DNA from: Thioalkalivibrio sp.
GTDB lineage: Bacteria; Pseudomonadota; Gammaproteobacteria; Ectothiorhodospirales; Ectothiorhodospiraceae
Direction: 5' to 3'
NCBI GenBank assembly: GCA_011389655.1
Contig: JAABTX010000020.1
Span: 1 to 39,953 of the forward strand
Length of the DNA: 39,953 bases
The notes below the pieces were generated by a model that did no database searches, had not been told where the DNA came from, and saw only the letters and a list, made by a program, of their open reading frames with translations. A program made the position numbers and the translations under genes. Below are positions 1 through 10,543 of the stretch, in pieces. The stretch's first letter is position 1, and each line of letters begins with the position of its first letter.

Positions 1-441
1 GATGATGTATTCCTGCGGCAGCACGTGCAGGATCTTCTGGTCTGCCGGGATGGCGATGGCGCGGGCGGCGTCGATCACGCGCTCGACGTCGCTGATGCTG
101 ACCTCCTGCACGCGGATCGCGACCACGCCGGTGGAGTTGTAGCTCTTGATGTGGCTGCCGGCGATGCCGGTGTACACCGAGTGGATCTCGCAGCCGGCCA
201 TAAGCTCGGCCTCCTCGACCGCGCGCTGGATGGACTGGACGGTGGACTCGATATTGACCACGACCCCCTTCTTCAGCCCGTGCGACGGCGAGGACCCGAT
301 CCCGATGATCTCGATCACGCCGTCCTCGTTGACCTCGCCGACGATGGCCTCGATCTTCGACGTACCGATGTCCAGGCCCACGATCAGGCCCTGCTCCACC
401 GCCTTCTTCGCCATCACGTTGCGTCCCGTGTTCCGTTTCAT
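1..441 (-). CDS. ftsA: FtsA, cell division actin homologue (partial, N-terminal 147 residues)
   Basis: FtsA is the actin-like ATPase that tethers the FtsZ ring to the inner membrane and recruits later division proteins. The frame is open from an ATG at 439-441 to the left edge, so the C-terminal two-thirds, including the membrane-binding helix, lie outside the window. Seen: the first actin-type phosphate loop near residue 20 (LIVGLDIGTSKIEAIVGEV), then the GIGSSPSHGLKKG and AGSHIKSYNSTG regions typical of FtsA domains 1A and 1C. The ATG overlaps the ftsQ stop by 4 bases (ATGA), indicating translational coupling at the distal end of the dcw operon. ftsZ would be expected next, outside the window. 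Confidence 0.97.
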   Translation of the reverse strand, partial: MKRNTGRNVMAKKAVEQGLIVGLDIGTSKIEAIVGEVNEDGVIEIIGIGSSPSHGLKKGVVVNIESTVQSIQRAVEEAELMAGCEIHSVYTGIAGSHIKSYNSTGVVAIRVQEVSISDVERVIDAARAIAIPADQKILHVLPQEYII

Positions 442-1226
442 CGCGTCGTTGCCTCCGGGTCTTCGCCGGCGGAGGCCGTCTGCCAGGCCACCGCGGCGCC
501 CCGTGCATAGCGCAGGTCCACGCGCGCCAGGGGCTTCGGGGACCGCTCGCGCAGCACCGGCATCAGCGGCACCAGCTGTTCCAGCCGGGACAGGTCGCTG
601 TCGCGTCCCATCAGGATCTCTCCGCCGTTCTCCAGCCGTATCGTCCAGGCCCTGCGGGCGCTCTCCCTGACACCGGAGACGGCCAGACCGATGTCGGCGA
701 GCCGTGCGGACACCTCCAGGTACCGCTGCATCAGCTCGAGATGGCGGCCCGCGGCGCCCTCCAGCGCGGGCAGGAAGTCCCAGTCCGCGAGGTCCACGGG
801 GCCGAAGACTCCGCCCTGGCGGTCCAGAAGATGGTCCTCGCCCCAACGCGCGACCGGCACCGGCTCGGTGATCGCGACCTCGATGGTGTCCGGCCAGCGC
901 CTGCGCAGCCGGACCGACTCGACCCAGGGCATCGCCTCCAGTTCCTCGCGCACGCGATCGAGGCTGATCACGAAGAAACCGCGCCGATGACCGGCCAGCA
1001 CCGACTCGACCTCTTCCGGCCGCACCTGCCGGAGCTCTTCGGTGAACTCCACCCGCTCGATACGCAGCAGGGTGTCGAGGTCCATGCGCGCGACCAGGCC
1101 CACGGTCAGCACCACCGCGCCGGCCAGCGCCATCCCGGCGGCAACGCGAACACCCGCTCCCAGTACCGGCCGGGCCTTCTGCAGCAGGGGTGCGCGCTGC
1201 TCGCGCCTGCGATTACGCGTCGCCAT
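438..1226 (-). CDS. ftsQ: FtsQ, divisome membrane protein
   Basis: FtsQ is a bitopic inner-membrane protein that links FtsB/FtsL to the rest of the divisome. The 262-residue product has a basic cytoplasmic tail (about residues 1-20), one membrane segment (about 28-48), then a POTRA domain opening with IERVEFTEELRQV and containing the PWVESVRLRRRWPDTIEV segment usual in the FtsQ/DivIB family. The frame stays open further upstream, but I chose the ATG at 1224-1226 because a GGAGAGG ribosome site sits 7 bases before it and homologues begin at this basic tail. It overlaps the ddl end by 14 bases and shares ATGA with ftsA. Confidence 0.95.
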   Translation of the reverse strand: MATRNRRREQRAPLLQKARPVLGAGVRVAAGMALAGAVVLTVGLVARMDLDTLLRIERVEFTEELRQVRPEEVESVLAGHRRGFFVISLDRVREELEAMPWVESVRLRRRWPDTIEVAITEPVPVARWGEDHLLDRQGGVFGPVDLADWDFLPALEGAAGRHLELMQRYLEVSARLADIGLAVSGVRESARRAWTIRLENGGEILMGRDSDLSRLEQLVPLMPVLRERSPKPLARVDLRYARGAAVAWQTASAGEDPEATTR

Positions 1227-2172
1227 CGGTATCCCTCTCCGAGGGTCGGAAACTGGTGTCGAGGATGCGCAGGCAGAGTTCATCGAAGCCGATTCCCGCC
1301 TGCGCCGCGGCCTTCGGCACCAGGCTGTGCGCGGTCATGCCCGGCACGGTATTGACCTCGATCAGGTAGTTCTCGCCATGGGCATCCTGGAGCAGGTCCA
1401 CCCGTCCCCAACCGTAGCCGTCGATGGCGGCAAAGGCGCTCAGGGCCAGGGTCTGGAGTTCGATCAGGGCAGCGGAATCGAGCGGCGGCGGGCACAGATA
1501 GCGCGTGGTGTCCGCCTCGTATTTCGCGTGATAGTCGTAGAAGCGGCCGGGCGTCTCGATCTGGATCACCGGCAATGGCTGGTTGTCGAGAATGGCGACC
1601 GTGAACTCGCGGCCGATGATCCACTCCTCCGCGAAGACCGCACCCGGCTGCCGGCAGGCCTCCTCGTAGGCGGGCTGCAGTGCGGCGACGCTCTCGACGC
1701 GGGTCAGGCCCTGGCTGGATCCGCCCCGGGATGGCTTCACGATCATCGGCAGCCCCAGCGCATCGGCGACGGCCTCCGGATCGAAATCCCTGGACAGCAG
1801 CCGATAGGGCGCACTGGGCAGGTTGCTGCCGGCCCACAAGCGCTTGCAGGCCAGCTTGTCCATTCCCAGCGCCGAGCCCAGCACGCCCGAGCCGGTGTAT
1901 GGCACACCCGCGATGTCCAGGCAGCCCTGAAGCGTTCCGTCCTCCCCTCCCTCGCCATGGAGGACGACGAAGGCCCGATCGAAGCCCAGCAGGTCCAGGT
2001 TGCGCGCCCGCTCCGTCGTCAGGTCGATCGGCACCGCGTCCACGCCGCTGCGGAGCAGCGAGCGCAGCACCGCATCCCCGCTCAGCAGCGAGATCTCCCG
2101 CTCCCCGGACCAGCCGCCCATCAACACGGCCACCCGCCCGTAGCGGCGCGATCGTTCCGCTCTCTTCGTCAT
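1213..2172 (-). CDS. ddl: D-alanine--D-alanine ligase (DdlB type)
   Basis: This ATP-grasp enzyme joins two D-alanines to make the dipeptide that MurF adds to the peptidoglycan precursor. The 319-residue product has the N-terminal VLMGGWSGEREISLLSG loop (about residues 17-33), LHGEGGEDGTLQG (71-83), the ATP-grasp lid VKPSRGGSSQG, and the C-terminal EVNTVPGMT motif that holds the metal ligands and binds substrate. The ATG at 2170-2172 overlaps the murB stop (ATGA) and follows AAGGAGAG by 6 bases. A longer open frame upstream was not used because it only extends antisense-like into murB. The location between murB and ftsQ matches DdlB of other proteobacterial dcw clusters. Confidence 0.97.
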   Translation of the reverse strand: MTKRAERSRRYGRVAVLMGGWSGEREISLLSGDAVLRSLLRSGVDAVPIDLTTERARNLDLLGFDRAFVVLHGEGGEDGTLQGCLDIAGVPYTGSGVLGSALGMDKLACKRLWAGSNLPSAPYRLLSRDFDPEAVADALGLPMIVKPSRGGSSQGLTRVESVAALQPAYEEACRQPGAVFAEEWIIGREFTVAILDNQPLPVIQIETPGRFYDYHAKYEADTTRYLCPPPLDSAALIELQTLALSAFAAIDGYGWGRVDLLQDAHGENYLIEVNTVPGMTAHSLVPKAAAQAGIGFDELCLRILDTSFRPSERDTDGDA

Positions 2173-3077
2173 TGCTGGCTCTCCTTGCGACCGATTACCC
2201 GAACCTCCGGGATCAGGCGGATCCCGGAACGGGCCTCGACCCGCCGCTGGACCTCCTCGATCAGCCATTCGATGTCGGCCGCGCAGGCGGTCCCGTCATG
2301 CGTGATGAAGTTCGCATGCTTGCGCGACACCTCGGCGCCGCCGCGGCGCAGGCCCTTCAGGCCCGCCTGCTCGATCAGCACCGCCGCGTGGCGCCCTTCG
2401 GGGTTTCTGAAGACCGAACCGCCGGAGGGCAGGCCCAGAGGCTGCTTCTCCGAGCGTTCACGCAGCAGTTCCTGGATGCGCGCGCGCGCGGCCGACGGAT
2501 CGCCCTGCTGCAGGCGCAGCACGGTGCGCAGAAAGAACTCCGCCCCGGAACCGGTGACACTGCGGTAGGCGATCCGGAAGTCCGCGGGGGTGCGGACCAG
2601 GCGCAGGCCCTGGTGGTCCATGGTCTCCACCCACTCGACCAGGGGCCAGATCTCGCCGCCCCATGCGCCGGCATTCATCGCCAGTGCGCCGCCGATCGTG
2701 CCCGGTATGCCGGCGAGGAACTCGGCCCCCGTCAGGCCCTCGGCGGCGCAGAACCGCGCCGCCTGGGCGCAGGCCAGCCCGGCACCGAGTTCCACCCGCT
2801 CGGGATCCGGGCGCAGGCGCTGGTTCAGGGTCCCGGAGAGGTGGATCACCACGCCGTCGATGCCCCCGTCGCGGACCAGGACATTGCTGCCCAGACCCAG
2901 CAGCATGCGCGGAAAGGTCTCCGGCACGCACGCGAGAAAATGGGCGAGATCGTCCACGTCCTCGGGCTCGAACAGCCACTGCGCATGGCCGCCGACCCGC
3001 CACGAGGTCATCCCGGCCAGCGGCACGTCGCGCTCCAGTCTTCCGCGCACGCGGAGATTGGCGGGATGACCGATCAT
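2169..3077 (-). CDS. murB: UDP-N-acetylenolpyruvoylglucosamine reductase, short (type II-like) form
   Basis: MurB is the FAD enzyme that reduces UDP-GlcNAc-enolpyruvate to UDP-MurNAc. At 302 residues it is about 40 shorter than E. coli MurB and resembles the type II form. Seen: the FAD-binding [12 protein letters not shown] (61-72) and the [20 protein letters not shown] region (123-142). Proposed catalytic residues are Tyr171 in AYRS, Ser221 in SGGSVFRNP, and Glu291 in PEVRV. The type II signature [13 protein letters not shown] falls at 246-258. The ATG shares ATGA with the murC stop, and the gene end shares ATGA with ddl. murB is absent from the dcw cluster of E. coli and Pseudomonas but present in several other proteobacteria. 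Confidence 0.96.
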   Translation of the reverse strand: MIGHPANLRVRGRLERDVPLAGMTSWRVGGHAQWLFEPEDVDDLAHFLACVPETFPRMLLGLGSNVLVRDGGIDGVVIHLSGTLNQRLRPDPERVELGAGLACAQAARFCAAEGLTGAEFLAGIPGTIGGALAMNAGAWGGEIWPLVEWVETMDHQGLRLVRTPADFRIAYRSVTGSGAEFFLRTVLRLQQGDPSAARARIQELLRERSEKQPLGLPSGGSVFRNPEGRHAAVLIEQAGLKGLRRGGAEVSRKHANFITHDGTACAADIEWLIEEVQRRVEARSGIRLIPEVRVIGRKESQQ

Positions 3078-4495
3078 CGGCGCCCCTCCGTCAACAGGGC
3101 CGGAAGCCGCGCCGCGAGCTGTCCGATGTCCCCGGCGCCCTGGGTGATCACCACATCGCCGGGGGCCACCAGACCGGCCACCACACCGGGAACCGCGTGC
3201 ACCGACTCCACGAACACCGGCTCGACCCGGCCGCGCAGGCGGATCGCCCGGGCCAGGCTGCGCCCGTCGGCACTGGGTATCGGGGTCTCCCCGGCCCGGT
3301 AGACGTCGAGGAGCACGAGCCCATCCGGAGCCGACAGCACTTCGGCGAAATCCTCGAAGAGGTCGCGCGTTCGGGTGAAGCGGTGCGGCTGGAAGACCAG
3401 CAGGACGCGGCGCCCGGGCCAGGCGGCGCGCACCGCCTCAAGGGTTGCCGCGATCTCGCGCGGGTGATGTCCGTAGTCGTCCACCAGCATCACCGAGCCG
3501 CCCGCGATCGGGCACTCCTGCACCTGGAACCGCCGGCCGATGCCCTGAAAACCCTCCAGCGCGCGCTGCAGCGCGTCGGTCGGGACCTCGAGTTCGTGCG
3601 CTACCGCCGAGGCGGCGAGTGCGTTCAGGACGTTGTGCCGACCCGGCAGGTTCAGGGTCACCGGAACAGGATCCCGGTCCGGCAGGTGGAGATCGAAGTG
3701 CGTGCGCACCCCCGCCTGCCTCAGGTTCGCCCCGCGCACGTCGGCGGCCGGATCGAAGCCGTAGGTGATGCGCGGCCGCTCGAGGCGGCTCAGCAGACGG
3801 CGTACCTCCGGGTCGTCGATGCAGAGCACCGCCAGCCCGTAGAACGGCAGGTGATGCAGGAACTCCAGGAAGGTGTCGCGCAGGCGCGCGAAATCGCCCT
3901 CGTAGGTGCCCAGGTGGTCGGCGTCGATGTTGGTGACCACGCTGATCATCGGTTGCAGGTGCAGGAACGACGCGTCGCTCTCGTCCGCCTCCGCGACCAG
4001 GTACTCGCTCTGACCGAGGCTGGAGTGGCTGGCGGTGCTGTTCAGACGTCCCCCGATCACGAAGGTGGGGTCGAGACCGCCCTCTCCGAGGATGCTGGCG
4101 ACCAGGCTGGTGGTGGTCGTCTTGCCGTGCGTGCCGGCCACCGCAATACCGAAGCGGAAGCGCATCAGCTCGGCCAGCATCTCGGCGCGACGCACGATCG
4201 GAATGCCACGCGCCCGCGCGGCCGCGACCTCGGGATTGGCCGGGTCGATCGCACTGGACACGACCAGCACGTCCGCATCCGCGACATGCTCGGCCGCGTG
4301 GCTCGGCCGCACCGGGATCCCCAGGCTCCCGAGACGCCGGGTGACGGCGGAATCCTGCAGGTCCGAGCCGGAGACCTGGTAGCCCAGCTGGTGCAGCACT
4401 TCGGCGATGCCCCCCATTCCGGAGCCCCCGATGCCCACGCAGTGGATCCTGCGGATCCTGCGCATGGCCTGGCGGGAGGCGTGCGGGCCGGTCAT
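3074..4495 (-). CDS. murC: UDP-N-acetylmuramate--L-alanine ligase
   Basis: MurC is a cytoplasmic ATP-dependent ligase that adds L-alanine to UDP-MurNAc, the first amino acid of the stem peptide. The 473-residue length is usual for the family. Seen: an N-terminal Rossmann-like UDP-binding domain opening with [16 protein letters not shown] (about 17-32), the Mur ligase ATP loop [10 protein letters not shown] (121-130), and the central-domain motif DDYGHHP. The ATG at 4493-4495 overlaps the murG stop (ATGA). An internal ATG ten codons later (MRRIRR) is possible, but the overlap pattern of this operon favours the first. Confidence 0.97.
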   Translation of the reverse strand: MTGPHASRQAMRRIRRIHCVGIGGSGMGGIAEVLHQLGYQVSGSDLQDSAVTRRLGSLGIPVRPSHAAEHVADADVLVVSSAIDPANPEVAAARARGIPIVRRAEMLAELMRFRFGIAVAGTHGKTTTTSLVASILGEGGLDPTFVIGGRLNSTASHSSLGQSEYLVAEADESDASFLHLQPMISVVTNIDADHLGTYEGDFARLRDTFLEFLHHLPFYGLAVLCIDDPEVRRLLSRLERPRITYGFDPAADVRGANLRQAGVRTHFDLHLPDRDPVPVTLNLPGRHNVLNALAASAVAHELEVPTDALQRALEGFQGIGRRFQVQECPIAGGSVMLVDDYGHHPREIAATLEAVRAAWPGRRVLLVFQPHRFTRTRDLFEDFAEVLSAPDGLVLLDVYRAGETPIPSADGRSLARAIRLRGRVEPVFVESVHAVPGVVAGLVAPGDVVITQGAGDIGQLAARLPALLTEGRR

Positions 4496-5595
4496 CGGGT
4501 CTTCCTCCGCGACCGTTCCGGGGCCGCCGCGATGCAGGCCTCTGCAAGCTTTTCGGCCGCGTGCGTCCTTGCCTCGGCACGGGCCCGCTCCGCACGCTCC
4601 AGGAGCGTCGGACGATCGAGGCTGGCCAGCAGCCCCCCGAGGCGCCCGGCGGAGAGTTCCGGGTCCGGGATGGACCAGGCCGCGCCGGCGCTCACCAGGA
4701 AGCGGGCGTTCGCGGTCTGGTGATCATCGACCGCGTGCGGGTAGGGCACGAACACGGCCGCCAGCCCGACGGCCGCGACCTCGGACACCGTCAGCGCGCC
4801 GGCCCGGCAGACCACCAGATCGGCCCAGGCGTAGGCCGCCGCCATGTCCGCCATGAATGCGGTGATCTCGGCATCCACGCCGGCGGCAAGGTAGGCCTCC
4901 CGCGCCGTGTCCAGCGTGCGTTCTCCCGCCTGGTGCCTCACCTGCGGGCGCGCGTCGGGCGCGAGGGTTGCCAATGCGGCCGGGACCACCTCGTTCAGTT
5001 TCCGCGCCCCCAGGCTGCCGCCGAGCACCAGCAGGCGCAGGGGTCCCTTCCGTCCGCTCCAGCGGCTCCCGGGCGCGGGAATCGCCGCGATATCGCGCCG
5101 GATCGGGTTGCCGATCGTCCGGCAACCCACCGATTCCGGAAAGCTGTCCGGGAACGCGGCAAAGACCTGATCGGCGATCCGCGCCAGCCAGCGATTGGTG
5201 AGCCCGGCCACCGCGTTCTGTTCGTGCAGCAGCAGCGGCCTACCAAGGGCCGACGCCATCAGTCCGCCCGGTCCGGAGGCGAAACCGCCGAAGCCGACGA
5301 CCACGTCCGGGCGCAGTCTCAGCATCAGTGCCAGCGCGGACCACAGCGAGATGCCCAGACGCCACGGAGCGAGCAGCCGGCTGACCAGGTCCTTCCCGCG
5401 CAGCCCGGTGACGGGCAGGGTGAAGAGCTCGAGGCCTGCCTCCGGTACCAGCCTCGTCTCCATCCCCCGCGCGCTCCCCAGCCAGGAGACCCGGCAGCCG
5501 TCCCCGCGCAGCACCGTGGCCACCGCGAGTCCCGGAAACACGTGGCCGCCGGTCCCGCCCGCCATCACCAGCACGTGGGGTTTCGCCGCGGTCAT
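4492..5595 (-). CDS. murG: MurG, lipid II-forming N-acetylglucosaminyltransferase
   Basis: MurG is a GT-B glycosyltransferase on the inner face of the inner membrane. It transfers GlcNAc from UDP-GlcNAc to lipid I, giving lipid II. The 367-residue product carries the N-terminal glycine loop GGTGGH (13-18), a second glycine-rich segment [10 protein letters not shown] (101-110), the HEQNA motif (124-128), and a C-terminal donor-binding region with [10 protein letters not shown]. These are the standard MurG landmarks. It is coupled to ftsW upstream and murC downstream through 4-base ATGA overlaps. Confidence 0.97.
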   Translation of the reverse strand: MTAAKPHVLVMAGGTGGHVFPGLAVATVLRGDGCRVSWLGSARGMETRLVPEAGLELFTLPVTGLRGKDLVSRLLAPWRLGISLWSALALMLRLRPDVVVGFGGFASGPGGLMASALGRPLLLHEQNAVAGLTNRWLARIADQVFAAFPDSFPESVGCRTIGNPIRRDIAAIPAPGSRWSGRKGPLRLLVLGGSLGARKLNEVVPAALATLAPDARPQVRHQAGERTLDTAREAYLAAGVDAEITAFMADMAAAYAWADLVVCRAGALTVSEVAAVGLAAVFVPYPHAVDDHQTANARFLVSAGAAWSIPDPELSAGRLGGLLASLDRPTLLERAERARAEARTHAAEKLAEACIAAAPERSRRKTR

Positions 5596-6764
5596 CGCCC
5601 GCCCCTCCGGACCCGGGGCACCGGCACCTGGGCCTCCCAGTTCACCCGCAGCAGCAGACCGATGGCCGCAAGGGTCACGATCAGTGAACTGCCTCCGTAG
5701 CTCAGTAACGGGAGGGTCAGTCCCTTGGTGGGCAGCAGACCCATGTTCACGGCAAGATTCACGGCCGCCTGCAGGCCGATCCAGATGCCGATGCCGAAGG
5801 CCACGTGGGAGCCGAAGGCGTGCCCTCCCCGTTCCGCGAGCAGACCGATCCGGAAGGCGCGCCAGACCAGCAGCAGAAACAGCGCGATCAGGGCCAGCAC
5901 GCCCACGAAGCCGAATTCCTCGGCAAAGACCGCGAACAGGAAGTCGTTGTGAGCCTCGGGCAGGTAGAAGAGCTTCTGCACGCTACCCCCCAGGCCGGCG
6001 CCCAGCCAGGATCCGGACCCGATCGCGATCAGGGACTGGGTCAGCTGGAATCCCGATGCAAAGGGGTCCTCCCAGGGATCGAGGAAGGCGGTCAGGCGGG
6101 CGACCCGGTAGGGTGTCGCGAGCGCGATTACCGCCATCGCCCCGAAGATGGTGGCACCGAGGGCCAGGAACTGCCAGAGCTTTGCGCCGGCAAGGAACAG
6201 CATCCCCATCCCGATGGCCAGCATGATCGCGGCACCGCCGAAGTCGGGCTGCAGCAGCAGCAGCACCGTGCCGAGACCCAGCACGATCAGCGGGCGCACG
6301 AAGCCGACGAAGTGCAGCCGAAGATTGGAGTAGTGGCGCACGATGTAGCCGGAGAGATACAGCACCACCATCAGCTTCACCGGCTCGGAGACCTGGAGAT
6401 TGAAGACGCCGAGCGGTATCCAGCGCGTGGCTCCGTTCACCGTGCGTCCGACCCCGGGCAGCAGCACCGCGATCAGCAGCAGCATGATCAGCAGCAGCAG
6501 GAGCGGACCGGCGCGCTCCCAGCGGTCCAGGGGCACGGCGAGGAAGAACAGCGCGGCGCCGCTGCCCAGCACCGCGAACAGCAGCTGCCGGTGCAGGAAG
6601 TGATAGGGGTTGCCGAAGTCCCGCCCGGCGAGTTCCATCGACGAGGAGGCCACCATCACCAGCCCCAGGGCCAGCAATGCGAACACCGCGAGCAGCAACG
6701 GCGCATCGATGCCCGCCGCCACGCGCGGCGCGGTGAGATGCGGTATCGACAGACCCCGGATCAT
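5592..6764 (-). CDS. ftsW: FtsW, septal SEDS glycosyltransferase
   Basis: FtsW is the polytopic SEDS-family protein that polymerises lipid II into glycan strands at the septum together with FtsI. The 390-residue sequence is strongly hydrophobic, with about ten predicted membrane segments. It contains the family hallmarks VGRTVNGATRWIPLGVFNLQVSEPVKL, LLLLQPDFGGA, the periplasmic stretch with SQSLIAIGSGSWLGAGLG, and the C-terminal GLLPTKGLTLPLLSYGGSS. The ATG at 6762-6764 overlaps the murD stop (ATGA). Position and sequence distinguish it from the elongation paralogue RodA. Confidence 0.96.
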   Translation of the reverse strand: MIRGLSIPHLTAPRVAAGIDAPLLLAVFALLALGLVMVASSSMELAGRDFGNPYHFLHRQLLFAVLGSGAALFFLAVPLDRWERAGPLLLLLIMLLLIAVLLPGVGRTVNGATRWIPLGVFNLQVSEPVKLMVVLYLSGYIVRHYSNLRLHFVGFVRPLIVLGLGTVLLLLQPDFGGAAIMLAIGMGMLFLAGAKLWQFLALGATIFGAMAVIALATPYRVARLTAFLDPWEDPFASGFQLTQSLIAIGSGSWLGAGLGGSVQKLFYLPEAHNDFLFAVFAEEFGFVGVLALIALFLLLVWRAFRIGLLAERGGHAFGSHVAFGIGIWIGLQAAVNLAVNMGLLPTKGLTLPLLSYGGSSLIVTLAAIGLLLRVNWEAQVPVPRVRRGGR

Positions 6765-8104
6765 GTGCCGAGCCCCCGTACCGCGGCGGCGAAACGGTCG
6801 CCGCGCTCCGCGTAGTCAGCGAACATGTCCAGGCTGGCGCAGGCGGGAGACAGCAGCACGGTGTCTCCCGGCTCCGCCCACTCGGCGGCTCCCGCCACCG
6901 CCGCCTCCATGCTGTCGACCATCCGCACCGGCACCGAGCCGTTCAGGGCCTGGGCGATCGCCGGGGCGTCGGCGCCGAGCAGCAACACCCCCCGCGCCTT
7001 GCCGACCAGCGCATCCGCCAGCGGCGTGAAGTCCTGCCCCTTGCCCTGACCGCCCGCGATCAGGATCAGCGGACCGGCCACGCCGCGGATGGCGGCCAGG
7101 GTGGCGCCCACGTTGGTACCCTTGGAATCGTCGACATAGTCCACGTCCCGATGCCGCGCGACCGGCCGGGAGCGGTACGGCAGCCCGGCGAAGTTCGCCA
7201 GGGCGGTCTGCCATCGCGCCGGGTCCTCCAGCCACGGCCAGCAGAGCGCCAGCGCCGCGAGGGCGTTGAGCCAGTTGTGACGACCCTGCACGGACAGATC
7301 GGCGGTCGGGAACAGGGGCGTCGCGCCGCGAGCGAGCCACGTCCGTCCCCCTCGCTCGAGGGTGCCGAAGTCCTCCGGAGCCGCCGGCTCGTCGAGGCCG
7401 AAGGTCACCGCGCCGCGTCCGGCCGCGAGACCGGCGACCACAGGGTCCTGCCGGTTCAGCACGATGCGCTGCGCGCCCTTCAGGATCCGCGCCTTGGCCG
7501 CGGCATAGGCGTCCAGGTCCGCATAGCGGTCGAGGTGATCGGCGGAGATGTTGAGGATCGCCGCGCTGGCGGGGGCCAGGCTGTGCGTGGTCTCGAGCTG
7601 GAAGCTGGAGAGCTCCAGCACGTAAAGCTCCGCATCCGCGTCAAGCAGGTCGAGTGCGGGCGTGCCGAAATTGCCACCCACGGCCACGCGGCGGCCCTGC
7701 GCCTCGAGCAATGCACCCGACAGCGCGGTGACGGTGCTCTTGCCGTTGGAACCGGTGATGCCGAGCACCGGCTGCCGGACGCAACGGGCGAAGAGTTCGA
7801 TGTCCCCCACGATCTCGGTGCCTGCAGCTGCGGCGCGCTCCAGCGCCGGCAGTGTCAACGGCACCCCGGGCGAGATCACGATGCGCCTCCAAAGCCCGGG
7901 ATCCAGTGCCGCGAGGGGTCCGGCCCAGCGGGTCTCCGGGCCCGGAATCTCCGCGAGTCGCGCGAGTCCCGCCGGCGCGTCACGGGTGTCGGTGATCGCG
8001 AAGGTCTCGCCCCGGCCCGCCAGGTGGCGGGCGACCGAGAGACCGGTGGCGCCCAGCCCGACGACCAGGGTATCCGGTTGCGTGATGGTGGCCGTGTTGC
8101 TCAT
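6761..8104 (-). CDS. murD: UDP-N-acetylmuramoylalanine--D-glutamate ligase
   Basis: MurD adds D-glutamate to UDP-MurNAc-L-Ala in the cytoplasm. The 447-residue protein opens with a Rossmann-type segment [18 protein letters not shown] (about 13-30), then has the Mur ligase ATP loop [10 protein letters not shown] (115-124) and the C-terminal-domain region [13 protein letters not shown], which is characteristic of MurD. The frame stays open far upstream across mraY, but the ATG at 8102-8104 shares ATGA with the mraY stop and places the family's conserved N-terminus correctly, so the longer reading was rejected. Confidence 0.97.
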   Translation of the reverse strand: MSNTATITQPDTLVVGLGATGLSVARHLAGRGETFAITDTRDAPAGLARLAEIPGPETRWAGPLAALDPGLWRRIVISPGVPLTLPALERAAAAGTEIVGDIELFARCVRQPVLGITGSNGKSTVTALSGALLEAQGRRVAVGGNFGTPALDLLDADAELYVLELSSFQLETTHSLAPASAAILNISADHLDRYADLDAYAAAKARILKGAQRIVLNRQDPVVAGLAAGRGAVTFGLDEPAAPEDFGTLERGGRTWLARGATPLFPTADLSVQGRHNWLNALAALALCWPWLEDPARWQTALANFAGLPYRSRPVARHRDVDYVDDSKGTNVGATLAAIRGVAGPLILIAGGQGKGQDFTPLADALVGKARGVLLLGADAPAIAQALNGSVPVRMVDSMEAAVAGAAEWAEPGDTVLLSPACASLDMFADYAERGDRFAAAVRGLGT

Positions 8105-9186
8105 CGGATCTTCAGGGTGGCCAGCCCGATCAGCACGAACACCACCGTCAGGATCCAGAACCGCACGATCACCCGCGGTTCCGGCCAGCCCTGGAGTTCG
8201 AAGTGATGGTGAATGGGCGCCATGCGGAACATGCGGCGCCCGGTGAGTTTGTAGGAGGCCACCTGCAGCATCACCGAGACGGTCTCGATCACGAAGATGC
8301 CACCCATGATCAGCAGCACCACCTCCTGGCGGCTCAGGATCGCGAGCATCCCCAGCGCGGCACCGATGGCGAGCGCGCCGACATCCCCCATGAAGACCTG
8401 TGCGGGATAGGCGTTGAACCAGAGAAACCCGAGCCCCGCGCCCACCAGCGCCCCGGTGAAGACCACCAGTTCGCCGACGCCGGGCACCGCCGGGATGCCG
8501 AGGTATTCGGCGAACACCGCGTGCCCGGCCGCATAGGCGAAGACGCCGAGCGCGCCAGCCACCAGCACCGCGGGCATGATCGCGAGCCCGTCGAGCCCGT
8601 CGGTCAGGTTCACCGCGTTCGACGACCCCACGACCACGAGCCATACCAGCGGAACGAAGAGCCACCAGGCGAGATGGATCTGTACGTCCTTGAATACCGG
8701 AACGAAGAAGGTGGTCTCGACCGGCGACTGTGCGGTGGCGACGATCACCAGCGCGGCCCCGAGCGCGAACACCGTCTGCCAGATGAGCTTCACGCGCGCG
8801 CTCAGCCCCTGGCTGTTGCCGTAGCGCAGCTTCAGGTAGTCGTCCCAGGCGCCAAGCGCACCAAAGGCAAGGGTCGTGAGCAGCACGATCCACACGAAGC
8901 GGTTGCTCAGGTCGCTCCACAGAATCGTGGCGACGGCCACCGCGACCAGGATCAACGCCCCGCCCATCGTCGGCGTGCCGGCCTTGGACAGGTGGGACTC
9001 CGGGCCGTCGCTGCGAATCTGCTGCCCGATCTTCTGGATCGTCAGACGCCGGATCATCGCCGGACCAACCAGCAGCGCGATGACCAGGGCCGTCACCACG
9101 CCGAGGATGGCGCGCAGGGTCAGGTACTGGAACACGGTGAATCCGCGGTAGTACTGGGTGAGCCAGTCAGCGAGCGCCAGCAGCAT
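8101..9186 (-). CDS. mraY: Phospho-N-acetylmuramoyl-pentapeptide transferase
   Basis: MraY transfers phospho-MurNAc-pentapeptide to undecaprenyl phosphate, forming lipid I in the inner membrane. The 361-residue product has about ten membrane segments. Seen: [13 protein letters not shown] near residue 67, the magnesium-binding DDYLK (115-119), [25 protein letters not shown] and the HHHFELQG histidine cluster. All are invariant landmarks of the family. The ATG at 9184-9186 lies 20 bases inside the murF end, the longest overlap in this operon. Confidence 0.98.
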   Translation of the reverse strand: MLLALADWLTQYYRGFTVFQYLTLRAILGVVTALVIALLVGPAMIRRLTIQKIGQQIRSDGPESHLSKAGTPTMGGALILVAVAVATILWSDLSNRFVWIVLLTTLAFGALGAWDDYLKLRYGNSQGLSARVKLIWQTVFALGAALVIVATAQSPVETTFFVPVFKDVQIHLAWWLFVPLVWLVVVGSSNAVNLTDGLDGLAIMPAVLVAGALGVFAYAAGHAVFAEYLGIPAVPGVGELVVFTGALVGAGLGFLWFNAYPAQVFMGDVGALAIGAALGMLAILSRQEVVLLIMGGIFVIETVSVMLQVASYKLTGRRMFRMAPIHHHFELQGWPEPRVIVRFWILTVVFVLIGLATLKIR

Positions 9187-10543
9187 GGGCCACCCCTCCG
9201 TCTGCCTGCGCGGCCTCCAGCTCGAGAGCGGCGAGAACGGCCTCCATGCGCTGACTGCGCGAACCCTTGATCAGGACGGCCATCCCGGGTTGCAGCGACG
9301 CGCGCAGCGAGCTTGCGAGAGCCGCGTGACTCGGGAACCACTCCGCTCCCGGGCCGAAGGCCTCCACTGCCGCCGGCGTCAGGCTTCCCAGCGCGAGCAG
9401 CCGGTGCACCCCCAGTTCCCGGGCCTTGCGGCCCATCTCCGCATGCATCTCCCGGGCGCCGTGACCCAGTTCGCTCATGTCGCCGAGGACCAGCACCGTC
9501 TCCCCCGAGTCCGCGGCGAGCACCTGGAGGGCGGCCACGAGGCTCTCGGGGTTCGCGTTGTAGGTGTCGTCCCAGATTCGGGCCCCGGAGGCCTCGCGGA
9601 ACACGCGCATGCGCCCCGCGACCGGACGCCAGTCCTCCAGTCCGCGCGCGATGTCCTCGATTCCGCAGCCCACGGCAGTGGCCGCTGCCGCCGCCGCGAG
9701 CGCGTTCTGGGCGATGTGACGGCCGGGTGCGGCCAGGGTCAGCTGGCGCCGTGCCCCGTGCAGATCCAGTTCGAGCCGATCCGGATGCTGCCATACCCCC
9801 CGGACATCCCCGAGCCCCTGCAGCGAAAAGCCGGTGCACCGGCGATCGCGGTTCAGCGACAGCCAGTAGTCCGCGAAGCGATCGTCGAGGTTGACCACGG
9901 CCGTGCCGCTACCCGCGGACAGCCCCTGGTAGATCTCGCCCTTCGCCCGCGCCACGCCGTCGAGGCTGCCAAACCCGTCGAGGTGGGCGCGGCCGGCATT
10001 GGTGATCAATGCCACGTCCGGTTGCGTCCACTGCGTCAGTTGGGCGATCTCGCCGCCGTGATTGGCCCCCATCTCGATCACAGCGAAATCGGCGTCCGCG
10101 GGCAGTTCGAGCAGGGTCAGTGGCACGCCGATGTGATTGTTCAGGTTGCCCCGGGTCGCGTGAACCCGGCCGACCCGGGACAGAACCGCACGGAGCATCT
10201 CCTTCGTCGTCGTCTTGCCGTTGGACCCGGTCAGCGCCAGGACCCGGGCAGGGCAGCGAGCGCGCCAGGCGCTGGCCAGACGGGCCAGCGCGGCCAGGGT
10301 GTCGTCCACCAGGATCCAGGGTCGCGGGTCGTCCACCCTGCGCTCGACCATCAGCGCCGCCGCCGCGAGCTGCGGCCCGATGAAGTCATGGCCATCGAAG
10401 CGCTGGCCGCGCAGTGCGACGAACAGGGCCTGTGGCCTCTGCTCACGGGAATCGCGGCTGACGCCCAGGATCCGGACGTCATCGGGTCCATGGAGCTCAC
10501 CCCCGACCAAGCGGGCCACCTCGCCAGTGAGAAGCTCGATCAT
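9167..10543 (-). CDS. murF: UDP-MurNAc-tripeptide--D-alanyl-D-alanine ligase
   Basis: MurF attaches the D-Ala-D-Ala dipeptide made by Ddl to the UDP-MurNAc-tripeptide, finishing the cytoplasmic precursor. The 458-residue protein has an N-terminal substrate-binding domain with [20 protein letters not shown], the ATP loop [10 protein letters not shown] (106-115), the central region [13 protein letters not shown], and [11 protein letters not shown], the segment that separates MurF from the other Mur ligases. The start overlaps murE by ATGA, and the end overlaps mraY by 20 bases. Confidence 0.97.
   Translation of the reverse strand: MIELLTGEVARLVGGELHGPDDVRILGVSRDSREQRPQALFVALRGQRFDGHDFIGPQLAAAALMVERRVDDPRPWILVDDTLAALARLASAWRARCPARVLALTGSNGKTTTKEMLRAVLSRVGRVHATRGNLNNHIGVPLTLLELPADADFAVIEMGANHGGEIAQLTQWTQPDVALITNAGRAHLDGFGSLDGVARAKGEIYQGLSAGSGTAVVNLDDRFADYWLSLNRDRRCTGFSLQGLGDVRGVWQHPDRLELDLHGARRQLTLAAPGRHIAQNALAAAAAATAVGCGIEDIARGLEDWRPVAGRMRVFREASGARIWDDTYNANPESLVAALQVLAADSGETVLVLGDMSELGHGAREMHAEMGRKARELGVHRLLALGSLTPAAVEAFGPGAEWFPSHAALASSLRASLQPGMAVLIKGSRSQRMEAVLAALELEAAQADGGVAHAAGAR

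Noticed and set aside
2663-4723. Long plus-strand frame across murB, murC and murG
   Set aside because: Arg/Pro/His-rich shadow of three certain Mur genes.
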